Shown here piece by piece: positions 17,964-26,067 of a DNA stretch of 64,000 nucleotides. Every line of letters starts with the position of its first letter. The stretch's first letter is position 1. Source of the stretch: Pedobacter sp. KBS0701. GTDB lineage: Bacteria; Bacteroidota; Bacteroidia; Sphingobacteriales; Sphingobacteriaceae. The position numbers were made by a program, and so were the translations under genes. The stretch covers positions 2,232,001-2,296,000 of the forward strand of contig NZ_CP042171.1 of assembly GCF_005938645.2 (NCBI RefSeq), in the 5' to 3' direction. The notes under the pieces are model-generated. The model did not search any database, was not told the DNA's origin, and saw only the letters and a list, made by a program, of their open reading frames with translations.

Positions 17964-18054
17964 AGAGAAAATAATTGTTTGTTAATACTTGAATTTCTTG
18001 TAAAATTATGTTATTTTGGATACAAAAATAGCATCGCATATTTTATTACACAAA

Positions 18055-20244
18055 ATGGACGTGAAAAAGTCGTTATTTGATAACCTACAAAATTTCTTCG
18101 GGTTTGATAATTTCAAGGGTGATCAGGAGTCGATCATTACTAATATTTTAGAAGGCAATAATACTTTTGTTATTATGCCTACAGGCGGAGGAAAGTCTAT
18201 TTGCTATCAGTTACCTGCTTTAATGAGCGAGGGAACAGCAATTGTGATTTCTCCACTAATCGCATTGATGAAAAACCAGGTAGACCAATTAAGGGCATTT
18301 GGTGGAAATGACAGTATTGCTCACTTCCTTAATTCATCTTTAAACAAATCTGAAATTACTCAAGTTAAATCTGATCTCTTAAGCGGTCAGACTAAATTAT
18401 TGTATGTTGCGCCAGAATCTTTGGCGAAGCAGGACAATATTGAATTTTTAAATCTGATTAAAATTTCTTTCGTTGCCGTTGATGAAGCGCATTGTATCTC
18501 TGAATGGGGGCACGATTTCAGACCTGAATACCGGAAAATTAAGCAGGTTATTGCAGGACTGGGAAATAATATTCCAATTATTGCATTAACTGCAACTGCT
18601 ACGCCAAAAGTACAGCAGGATATTATGAAGAACCTCGGGATGACGGAAGCAACATTATTTAAATCGTCGTTTAACAGACCGAACTTATTTTATGAGATCC
18701 GCCCAAAAAGAGACATTACCAAAGAGATTATTAAATACATCAAATCTAATCCGGGTAAATCAGGAATTATCTATTGCCTTAGCCGTAAAAAGGTGGAAGA
18801 GGTGGCCGAAGCTTTAAACCTCAATGGAATCAGCGCATTGCCTTATCATGCGGGTTTAGATCCAAAGGTCAGGGCCGAAACGCAGGACAAATTTCTGATG
18901 GAAGACGCGGAGGTGATTGTGGCAACCATCGCCTTTGGTATGGGCATCGACAAACCAGATGTTCGCTTTGTCATCCACCATGACGTTCCTAAAAGTATGG
19001 AGGGTTATTATCAGGAAACCGGCAGGGCCGGACGTGATGGTGGCGAAGGCGTGTGCATTGCTTTCTACTCGCAAAAAGATGTAGATAAGCTGGCTAAGTT
19101 TATGAAAGATAAGCCTGTTTCTGAGAGAGAAATTGGTACACAGATATTAAAGGAAGTGATTGATTATGCAGAGTCAGGCGTTTGCCGACGTAAGCAGATC
19201 CTTCATTATTTCGGCGAAAACTTTAACGAAACCGGCTGTAACTGCATGTGCGACAACTGCAAAAAGCCCAAAAAACAATTTGACGCTGAGCATCAGTTAT
19301 CTGTCTTATTAAAATTTATTGAAAAATCAGGAGAGAAATTCGACGATGCACATTTGCTGAATGTTTTCTTAGGCTTAGAAACGGCGCAAACCATTGCGTA
19401 CGAACATAGCAAGGTTCCTGAATTTGGAATTGGTAAAGAAGAAGGTGAGTTGATGTGGAAATCGATTATCCGCCAGGCTGTTTTAAACAATTATCTTTTT
19501 AAGGATATTGATAATTATGGTTTATTGAAATTAACAAAGCAAGGGAGAGATTTTATTGTTAATCCTTATAGCCTTAAATTTATATTGAATGAACCCATAG
19601 AGAACGGTGCTGACGATGATGATGATGATGTAAAACAAGGCACAGGTGCATTAGATACTCATCTTTTATCACTGCTTAAAGAATTACGTAAAAAAATTGC
19701 AAAACAGAAAAGTGTTCCGCCATTCGTGGTTTTCCAGGATCCATCATTAGAGGAAATGTGTACACACTACCCGATTACGGTGGAAGAACTTCGCCAGATT
19801 TCTGGTGTAGGTTCGGGTAAAGCGATGAAATTCGGAACACCTTTTATCGAATTGATTAAAAAATATGTCGAGGATAACGATATCGAACGTCCTATCGATC
19901 TGATTATTAAAACTCAGGCCAATAAATCACAAATGAAAGTTTCGATCATACAAAATATCGACAGACAGATCGGTTTGGAAGACATTGCCGATTCGAAAGG
20001 CATTACTTATGAAGAAATCCTGAAAGAAGTAGAATCGATTGTAAACTCTGGTACTAAACTTAACCTAAACTATTTCATTGATGAAGTAATTGATGATGAT
20101 AGACAGGATGAAGTTTTTGATTATTTCAGAGCAGCCGAAAGCGATTCTATAGACGAAGCGCTTAATGAATTGGGCGAAACCGATTATACCCGTGAAGAAA
20201 TTCAATTGATGCGGATTAAATTCATGTCAGAATTAGGAAATTAA
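18055..20244 (+). CDS. recQ: ATP-dependent DNA helicase RecQ
   Basis: 3'-5' helicase of recombination and fork repair. From the ATG at 18055 the protein is 729 residues; an upstream TTG in frame (18016) would add 13 residues but is less likely. Motifs in order: Walker A MPTGGGKSICYQLP (Lys47), DEAHCISEWGHDFRPEY, ALTATATP, QETGRAGRDG, then a Cys-rich zinc site (VCRRKQI...CNCMCDNCKKP), the winged-helix RQC region, an HRDC domain (about 530-610), and a C-terminal helical extension common in Bacteroidota RecQ. An Asp-rich run (DDDDDD) precedes the HRDC domain. Confidence 0.96.
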   Translation: MDVKKSLFDNLQNFFGFDNFKGDQESIITNILEGNNTFVIMPTGGGKSICYQLPALMSEGTAIVISPLIALMKNQVDQLRAFGGNDSIAHFLNSSLNKSEITQVKSDLLSGQTKLLYVAPESLAKQDNIEFLNLIKISFVAVDEAHCISEWGHDFRPEYRKIKQVIAGLGNNIPIIALTATATPKVQQDIMKNLGMTEATLFKSSFNRPNLFYEIRPKRDITKEIIKYIKSNPGKSGIIYCLSRKKVEEVAEALNLNGISALPYHAGLDPKVRAETQDKFLMEDAEVIVATIAFGMGIDKPDVRFVIHHDVPKSMEGYYQETGRAGRDGGEGVCIAFYSQKDVDKLAKFMKDKPVSEREIGTQILKEVIDYAESGVCRRKQILHYFGENFNETGCNCMCDNCKKPKKQFDAEHQLSVLLKFIEKSGEKFDDAHLLNVFLGLETAQTIAYEHSKVPEFGIGKEEGELMWKSIIRQAVLNNYLFKDIDNYGLLKLTKQGRDFIVNPYSLKFILNEPIENGADDDDDDVKQGTGALDTHLLSLLKELRKKIAKQKSVPPFVVFQDPSLEEMCTHYPITVEELRQISGVGSGKAMKFGTPFIELIKKYVEDNDIERPIDLIIKTQANKSQMKVSIIQNIDRQIGLEDIADSKGITYEEILKEVESIVNSGTKLNLNYFIDEVIDDDRQDEVFDYFRAAESDSIDEALNELGETDYTREEIQLMRIKFMSELGN

Positions 20245-20250
20245 AAATCA

Positions 20251-20330
20251 GATGTGAGATATGAGATGCTGGATTTGAGACAAACTCATATTTCATACCT
20301 CCTATCTCATATCTCATATCTCATATCTCA
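20251..20330. repeat. 7-bp tandem repeat (ATCTCAT) with inverted partner, upstream of kdsA
   Basis: ATCTCAT occurs 3.9 times in tandem at 20304-20330 and ends three bases before the kdsA ATG. TGAGATATGAGAT at 20255-20267 is the exact reverse complement of two units, so a stable hairpin can form in several registers. The repeat fills the recQ-kdsA gap and would be in the kdsA leader if transcribed from recQ. Confidence 0.75.
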
Positions 20331-20333
20331 ACT

Positions 20334-21146
20334 ATGCTAAATTATTTAGATAAATTAAAAAATACAGATTCAGGAAATTTCTTTTTAATGGCAGGTCCAT
20401 GCGCTATTGAAGGCGAGGATATTGCCATGAGGATTGCTGATAAGATTATAACCATTACCGATAAACTACACATTCCATATATATTTAAAGGTTCGTACCG
20501 TAAAGCGAATAGAAGCAAAGGGAGTTCTTTTACAGGCATTGGTGATGAAAAAGCTTTACGCATTTTAGAAAGGATCGGTAGAGAATTTGGCGTTCCAACT
20601 GTTACTGATATCCATGAAAGTGCGGAGGCGGCAATGGCTGCTGCTTATGTAGATGTGCTGCAAATCCCTGCATTTTTATGCCGGCAAACTGATTTATTAA
20701 TTGCTGCTGCAGAAACAGGAAAAGTAGTTAATGTTAAAAAAGGGCAATTCCTTTCCGCAGGTTCTATGAAATTTGCTGTAGAGAAAGTAAAAGAAGCCGG
20801 AAACAATAAAGTAATCTTAACCGATAGGGGAAATACCTTCGGATATCAGGATCTGATTGTTGATTACCGTGGTTTGCCTGAAATGCAAGGTTTCGGTGTG
20901 CCGGTAGTGATGGATTGTACACACTCTCTACAACAACCTAACCAAAGTAGCGGGGTTACCGGCGGTAAACCAGAACTGATTTCAACCATTGCCAAAGCGG
21001 CAATTGCAGTTGGCGCAGATGGTTTATTTATCGAAACACATCCTGATCCTGCAAATGCCAAATCTGATGGTGCCAATATGCTTCATTTAGACTTGCTCGA
21101 AGAAACCTTATTGAAATTAGTTCGCTTAAGACAAGCTGTTATTTAA
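20334..21146 (+). CDS. kdsA: 3-deoxy-8-phosphooctulonate (KDO-8-P) synthase
   Basis: Condenses arabinose-5-phosphate with phosphoenolpyruvate to KDO-8-phosphate in lipopolysaccharide core synthesis. The 270-residue TIM-barrel protein has the family marks MAGPCAIEGED, KGSYRKANRSKGSSFTGIG, VTDIHES, VNVKKGQFLSAGSM, LTDRGNTFGYQDLIVD, DCTHSLQQPN and IETHPDPANAKSDGANM. In GPCAIE the cysteine is the position that binds metal in metal-dependent enzymes. Its stop codon shares one base with the next start, so it is coupled to the DUF2071 gene. KdsD, the enzyme supplying its substrate, is encoded just across recQ. Confidence 0.95.
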   Translation: MLNYLDKLKNTDSGNFFLMAGPCAIEGEDIAMRIADKIITITDKLHIPYIFKGSYRKANRSKGSSFTGIGDEKALRILERIGREFGVPTVTDIHESAEAAMAAAYVDVLQIPAFLCRQTDLLIAAAETGKVVNVKKGQFLSAGSMKFAVEKVKEAGNNKVILTDRGNTFGYQDLIVDYRGLPEMQGFGVPVVMDCTHSLQQPNQSSGVTGGKPELISTIAKAAIAVGADGLFIETHPDPANAKSDGANMLHLDLLEETLLKLVRLRQAVI

Positions 21147-21862
21147 TGACTAATAAAGAGGTTTTCTTAACTGCAGAATGGCGAAAGTTAGCCCTTGCGC
21201 AATATGCTGTAGATCAGTCAATTCTTCAAAAATATCTTCCTCCGCATACCGAATTAGATACCTGGCAAGGGAAGTACTATGTGAGTTTAGTTGGTTTTAT
21301 GTTTATTAATGTAAAGTTACGAGGCTTTAATATTCCATTCCATACTAATTTTGAGGAGGTTAACCTGCGCTTTTATGTTCGATATAAAGATGATAAAGAA
21401 TGGAAAAGAGGAGTTGTTTTTGTTAAAGAAATTGTTCCTTTACCCGCAATAACACTTGTTGCTAATACCATTTATAAAGAAAATTATCAGACATTGCCAA
21501 TGAAACATGTTTGGATAACGCAGGAAAACCAGCTTGAGGTGGATTATCTTTGGAAAAATAAAACATGGAATAATTTTCAGGTTATTGCTAATGCCCAGGC
21601 AGAAGAAATTAGACCGGACAGCGAAGAAGAATTTATCACCGAACATTACTGGGGTTATACAAATATTGGTCACAATAAAACCTCTGAATATGGGGTAGAA
21701 CATCCGCGCTGGCAAGCTTATCCACTAAAAAGTTATAAAATCAACGTCGATTTTGGAATAAATTATGGTAATGATTTTGCTTTCTTAAATCATGCCAGGC
21801 CAGATTCTGTTTTCTTAGCAGAAGGATCAGAAATCAGGGTGCTTAAGGGAAAACAATTTTAG
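21146..21862 (+). CDS. DUF2071 (YqjF-type) protein
   Basis: A 238-residue soluble protein matching the DUF2071/YqjF pattern: W-R-K-L-A-L-A-Q-Y, then LQKYLPPHTELDTWQGKYYVSLVGFMF, FEEVNLRFYVRYK and RGVVFVKEIVPLPAITLVANTIYKENY. The fold is related to acetoacetate decarboxylase, but no activity is established for the family. The start ATG overlaps the kdsA stop (TAATG), which implies translational coupling; a functional link to KDO synthesis is possible but is not otherwise supported. Confidence 0.8.
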   Translation: MTNKEVFLTAEWRKLALAQYAVDQSILQKYLPPHTELDTWQGKYYVSLVGFMFINVKLRGFNIPFHTNFEEVNLRFYVRYKDDKEWKRGVVFVKEIVPLPAITLVANTIYKENYQTLPMKHVWITQENQLEVDYLWKNKTWNNFQVIANAQAEEIRPDSEEEFITEHYWGYTNIGHNKTSEYGVEHPRWQAYPLKSYKINVDFGINYGNDFAFLNHARPDSVFLAEGSEIRVLKGKQF

Positions 21863-22206
21863 ATGAGCTTATCATGATTCGAATCAAATCCGATGATCAT
21901 GACCACTCCAGGTTTCAATTGATTCTTTCTCTTAAAACCAAAATGCGTCCCAATATAATTGGGATGCATAAAAAAAGCAACATTATAATAAACAAGTTCG
22001 AACAATCCGTGAAGTAATTGGTTTTTATATTTGTTGATGTAGCTCCGGGGTGTAACTTTTCCTTTACTACTAATTTTGAAGGGGTTAGCCTTAGTTTTTT
22101 ATATTAAATTTATAGATGGAACTACGCTGGAAGCGCAGCGTAGTTTTATCAAAAAAAATGTAAAAAAATCAGACTCCGGTACACATCCATTTAAAAATAT
22201 CCAATT
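21863..22206. other. Non-coding gap with two hairpins
   Basis: No gene-like signal was seen in these 344 bases. ATGC-g-TCCCAAT / ATTGGGA-t-GCAT (21943-21969) is a strong hairpin, probably ending the kdsA-DUF2071 unit although it is followed by A and not T. AACTACGCT / AGCGTAGTT (22120-22145) is a second hairpin followed by TTATC, 60 bases before the molybdoenzyme operon. No Moco-type riboswitch pattern was recognised. Confidence 0.5.
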
Positions 22207-22830
22207 ATGAAATCTTCCGATCAGAGACCAAATCAGGGCGACAGCAGGCGCGATTTCCTCAAAAAAAGCTCCGTCATAACAGCCATTGCTTTAACGCCCG
22301 GGGTTGCAGTTAAAGCAGCTGAAAGTAATGCTGATGAACGTTTTGCCGAACTTTTTGAGAAAATCCCTTTGAAGCTTACGGTAAACAATAAAGCTTATCA
22401 AACAACAGTAGAGCCTCGGGTAACACTTTTAGACTATCTCCGCGAAGAATTACATTTAACAGGTACCAAAAAAGGGTGTGATCATGGTCAGTGCGGCGCC
22501 TGTACTGTTCATGTTAATGGACAAAGGGTAAATTCTTGCCTTAGTCTGGCGGTAATGAATGAAGGAAAGAAAATCACTACGATTGAAGGTTTGGCAAATG
22601 GCGATACTTTACATCCTATGCAGACTGCATTTATTAAACACGATGGTTTTCAGTGCGGTTACTGTACATCTGGCCAGATTATGTCTGCAGTAGCCTGCGT
22701 GCGCGAAGGACGTACCAATTCGAGAGCAGAAATAAGTGAGTACATGAGTGGAAATATTTGTAGATGTGGTGCTTATCCTAATATAGTTGATGCAATTATT
22801 GAAGTTAAGGAAGGAGGAGAAGCGGTATGA
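22207..22830 (+). CDS. paoA: Molybdenum aldehyde oxidoreductase, [2Fe-2S] subunit with Tat signal
   Basis: Iron-sulfur subunit of a periplasmic xanthine-oxidase-family enzyme like E. coli PaoABC (YagTSR). The N-terminus has a twin-arginine signal, SRRDFLKK with a following hydrophobic stretch. Cluster I is bound by the plant-ferredoxin set C-x4-C-x2-C...C (KKGCDHGQCGACTVHVNG, NSCL), and cluster II by C-x2-C and C-x1-C (FQCGYCTSGQ, GNICRCGAYPN). At 207 residues the length is normal. It overlaps the next gene by four bases (ATGA), so the three subunits form one operon. Only this subunit carries a signal, so the complex is probably exported folded. Confidence 0.9.
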   Translation: MKSSDQRPNQGDSRRDFLKKSSVITAIALTPGVAVKAAESNADERFAELFEKIPLKLTVNNKAYQTTVEPRVTLLDYLREELHLTGTKKGCDHGQCGACTVHVNGQRVNSCLSLAVMNEGKKITTIEGLANGDTLHPMQTAFIKHDGFQCGYCTSGQIMSAVACVREGRTNSRAEISEYMSGNICRCGAYPNIVDAIIEVKEGGEAV

Positions 22831-23810
22831 TTAATTTCCAGTATTTAAGAACAACTACTGCGAAATCAGCAATTGCTTTATTGGTAAAAGATAAAAACGC
22901 AAAATTCCTTGCCGGTGGTACAAACTTAATTGATCTGATGAAAAGAGGTGTTACTGCACCTGAAAAGCTTATCGATATCAATCATATTCCGTTAAAACAG
23001 ATTGAGCAGGTTGGGAATAAAATCCATATTGGTGCCCTGGCTTCCAATTCTGCGGTTGCAGATCACGATCTGATCAAAGAAAAACTACCCTTACTTTCAT
23101 TGGCCTTAAAGGCAGGAGCATCAGCACAACTGCGAAATGTAGCTACGGTTGGCGGTAACATGATGCAGCGTACGCGTTGCGGATATTTTTACGATATCGA
23201 AATGCCTTGTAATAAACGCCAGCCTGGAACAGGATGTGGGGCAATGGATGGTTTTAACCGGATGCATGCTATTTTCGGAACTTCAGAAAAATGTATTGCT
23301 GTTCATCCCAGCGATATGTGTGTGGCCTTAGTTGCTCTGGATGCTGAAGTAATTTTAGTCAATGCTAAGGAAGAACGTAAAATGTCATTTAAAGATTTTC
23401 ATCGTTTAGCAGGAGACACCCCACAGTTAGACAACAATTTAAGGGTTGATGAAATGATCATTCGTTTGGAAATCCCGGTGAATAACCTGGCTAAAAATTA
23501 CCATTATCTTAAAGTTAGAGATCGGGCTTCCTATGCTTTCGCGCTTGTATCAGTTGCTGCGGCATTCGAGATCAGCAATAATAGAATTACCGATATCCGC
23601 TTGGCAATGGGCGGGGTAGCACACAAACCCTGGCGTTTAACGGCATCTGAAAATTTTTTAAAGGGAAAAGAAGCCACCTCAACCAATTTTGAGCAGGCTG
23701 CGCAATTGGCCATGAAGGATGCAAGAGGTTATGGAGGAAATGACTTCAAGCTTATACTGGCGCCCAATACAATAATCGAAGCGTTGAATCTTGCAAAATC
23801 TAAAGCCTAG
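22827..23810 (+). CDS. paoB: Molybdenum aldehyde oxidoreductase, FAD subunit
   Basis: FAD-binding subunit of the same complex, 327 residues. FLAGGTNLIDLMKRG near the N-terminus and ATVGGNMMQRTRC are the flavin-binding motifs. It has the extra Cys-rich insertion seen in PaoB and in 4-hydroxybenzoyl-CoA reductase beta (Cys residues in RTRCGYFY, MPCNKRQPGTGCGAM, EKCIAVHPSDMC), which binds an additional [4Fe-4S] cluster in those enzymes. The C-terminal CO-dehydrogenase-flavoprotein domain is complete. There is no signal peptide; it should travel with PaoA. Confidence 0.9.
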   Translation: MINFQYLRTTTAKSAIALLVKDKNAKFLAGGTNLIDLMKRGVTAPEKLIDINHIPLKQIEQVGNKIHIGALASNSAVADHDLIKEKLPLLSLALKAGASAQLRNVATVGGNMMQRTRCGYFYDIEMPCNKRQPGTGCGAMDGFNRMHAIFGTSEKCIAVHPSDMCVALVALDAEVILVNAKEERKMSFKDFHRLAGDTPQLDNNLRVDEMIIRLEIPVNNLAKNYHYLKVRDRASYAFALVSVAAAFEISNNRITDIRLAMGGVAHKPWRLTASENFLKGKEATSTNFEQAAQLAMKDARGYGGNDFKLILAPNTIIEALNLAKSKA

Positions 23811-23812
23811 TT

Positions 23813-25936
23813 ATGGAAAAGAGCATGTTAAAAGACGATAATGATCGCGTAGATGGATTTTTAAAAGTAACCGGGCAAGCCAAATATTTTGCAGAATATG
23901 AATTACCTGGCTTAACTTATGGTGTTTTGGTAACCAGTACCATCACCAAAGGGAAAATTACCTCACTTGATACTAAAACCGCTGAAAAAGCTCCGGGGGT
24001 AATTGCTGTAATTTCGCACCTGAATAAGCCATCGGCTGCTGCTTACGAGCAGGAAGGTGGCCCACAGATGAAGATTTTTTACACCGACAAGATTTTTTAT
24101 AACGGACAGCCAATAGCCATCGTGGTAGCTAATACTTTCGAAAGAGCAACTTATGCTGCCTCATTGGTTAAAGCTACCTACGCTAAAGAGGAATTTAATA
24201 CCGATTTTGAAAAAGCCCTAAAAGATCCGAAGGCTAAAAAACTTCAGGGACAGGCTGACTATAAACGAGGTGAAGAAAATGCTTACAAAACCGCAGAGGT
24301 AAAGCTCGAAGAAAGGTACTTTCTACCGATTGAAACACATAACCCTATGGAATTGCATGGGATTATTGCCGATTGGCGACCAAATAACCAGCTTACTGTT
24401 TACGCCAAAACCCAGGGGGTAAAAGCTACGCAGGGCACTATTGCAAATGTTTTTAAGATTCCGATGGAAAATATCCGTGTGAATTCGGAGTTTGTGGGTG
24501 GTGGCTTTGGCATGGCCTTGCGCACATGGCCGCTTGAAATTGCAACGGTAATGGCTTCTAAACACATAGGTAAGCCCGTAAAAGTGGTTATTACCAGAAT
24601 GCAGATGTTTACCATGGTTGGTAACCGACCAGCAGCCATACAAACCATTGGTTTAGGTGCCAATAAAGATGGGAAATTAACAGGCATTACACATAGGGCA
24701 TACGGCGAAACTTCTACCTATGAGAACTTTACCGAAGGTGTAGTGAACATGGCAAAATTTATGTACCAATGCGATAACGTAAATACTTCATACGCCATTG
24801 TACCGGTAGATCTGGGTGTACCTATATGGATGCGCGGGCCAGGCGAAGCTACCGGAGCTTTTGCACTCGAAAGTGCAATTGACGAGATGGCATACGCTTT
24901 GGATATGGATCCACTGGATTTTAGAATCAAAAATGATCCTGAAACCGATCAGCAGAAAAACAAACCATTTTCTAGCAAGAATATTAAAGAAGCTTATAAA
25001 ATTGGCGCAGAGAAAATAGGATGGCGCAACCGGAAAAATAAACCTGGCAGTTTGATGGAAGGACCATGGCAAACAGGTTATGGCGTAAGTGTTGGGGTTT
25101 TTAACGCCAATAGGGGTAAAGCCAGCGTGAAGGGCATTTTAAAGGCTGATGGATCGCTGCTTTTACAAAGTGCAACCAGCGATATTGGCCCTGGTACAGG
25201 AACTGGCATGACTTTAATCGCTAATAAATTAATGAAGATTCCGGTAAATAAAATTACATTCGAATTGGGCGATTCGTCATTACCACCAGCACCAAGTCAG
25301 GGTGGATCGGCTACATTATCTACAGTAGGTTCGGCCGTTAATGATGTTTGTGTAGCACTAAATTCTGCCATTGCAGAACTGGCAGCTAATTCAAATATGG
25401 ATGCTACATCCAATTTTGTTGATGTTTTAAAAAAGAATAATCTTCCGCAAATAGAAATAACCAAGGAAAGTCAGAGCGGTAAGGAAAAAGATAGTTACTC
25501 CATGTATTCTTTCTCTATCCACTTTGTACAGGTAAAGGTAAATAAGTTAACTGGTGTGGTAAAGATGAGTAAAATTGTTTCTGTAGGTGATTCCGGTACC
25601 ATTGTTAGTCCGAAAACAGCCCGAAGCCAGATGCTGGGCGGTGCAGTTGGTGGAATAGGTATGGCTTTAACAGAAGAATCAATTATCGATCACCGTTATG
25701 GAAGATACATTAATAATAACTTTGCAGACTACCACGTTCCGGTGAATGCCGATGTACCAGAGATCGACGTTAATTTCATTAATAAACCTGATCCCTATAT
25801 TAATCCGATGGGAGCAAAAGGTATGGGCGAAATTGCCTTGATCGGTTTTTCTGCAGCAGTAGCCAATGCCGTTTTTAATGCCACTGGCAAAAGAATCAGG
25901 ACATTGCCAATTACACCCGATAAAGTATTGGATTAA
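23813..25936 (+). CDS. paoC: Molybdenum aldehyde oxidoreductase, molybdopterin subunit
   Basis: Catalytic subunit, 707 residues. The N-terminal domain (about 8-115) is the Ald_Xan_dh_C a/b hammerhead (VDGFLKVTGQAKYFAEYELPG). The large domain has GGGFGMALR, RGPGEATGAFALESAIDEMAY and the C-terminal MGAKGMGEIALIG with the expected catalytic base Glu673. PaoABC oxidises aromatic and other aldehydes and uses the molybdopterin cytosine dinucleotide form of the cofactor; the substrate here is not known. No MocA/PaoD-type maturation gene lies next to the operon. A 16-bp-arm hairpin terminator follows immediately. Confidence 0.92.
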   Translation: MEKSMLKDDNDRVDGFLKVTGQAKYFAEYELPGLTYGVLVTSTITKGKITSLDTKTAEKAPGVIAVISHLNKPSAAAYEQEGGPQMKIFYTDKIFYNGQPIAIVVANTFERATYAASLVKATYAKEEFNTDFEKALKDPKAKKLQGQADYKRGEENAYKTAEVKLEERYFLPIETHNPMELHGIIADWRPNNQLTVYAKTQGVKATQGTIANVFKIPMENIRVNSEFVGGGFGMALRTWPLEIATVMASKHIGKPVKVVITRMQMFTMVGNRPAAIQTIGLGANKDGKLTGITHRAYGETSTYENFTEGVVNMAKFMYQCDNVNTSYAIVPVDLGVPIWMRGPGEATGAFALESAIDEMAYALDMDPLDFRIKNDPETDQQKNKPFSSKNIKEAYKIGAEKIGWRNRKNKPGSLMEGPWQTGYGVSVGVFNANRGKASVKGILKADGSLLLQSATSDIGPGTGTGMTLIANKLMKIPVNKITFELGDSSLPPAPSQGGSATLSTVGSAVNDVCVALNSAIAELAANSNMDATSNFVDVLKKNNLPQIEITKESQSGKEKDSYSMYSFSIHFVQVKVNKLTGVVKMSKIVSVGDSGTIVSPKTARSQMLGGAVGGIGMALTEESIIDHRYGRYINNNFADYHVPVNADVPEIDVNFINKPDPYINPMGAKGMGEIALIGFSAAVANAVFNATGKRIRTLPITPDKVLD

Positions 25937-25940
25937 AACA

Positions 25941-25973
25941 AGAGGAGTCAAGTTTTAAAAACTTGACTCCTCT
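25941..25973. terminator. Perfect 16-bp hairpin after paoC
   Basis: AGAGGAGTCAAGTTTT and its exact complement are separated by a single base, then TCTAAAT follows. It sits five bases after the paoC stop and faces the convergent subtilase gene, so it may work in both directions. The core GTCAAG...CTTGAC recurs at 52471-52501. Confidence 0.75.
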
Positions 25974-26021
25974 AAATACCCTAAACAAAAAATGCGTTCT
26001 GTTGTAAATTGGAAGGCATTT

Positions 26022-26057
26022 TTTGTAAAGATTCTTCTCTTTCGCTCAGAATGACAA
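26022..26057. repeat. Half of a REP-like element
   Basis: AGATTCTTCTCTTTCGCTCAGAATGACA resembles the right half of the CGTCAT...ATGACG repeats, but no left arm is present. It lies between paoC and the subtilase stop. Confidence 0.4.
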
Positions 26058-26067
26058 TCTGAAAAAA

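Noticed and set aside
21885..21920. GATTCGAATC-like segment resembling a tRNA T-loop
   Set aside because: No acceptor stem, anticodon arm or CCA fits around it; it is a small palindrome.
22031..22206. Possible molybdenum-cofactor riboswitch upstream of the PaoABC genes
   Set aside because: Only a simple hairpin (22120-22145) is present, with no conserved Moco motif core; such riboswitches are not known in this phylum.
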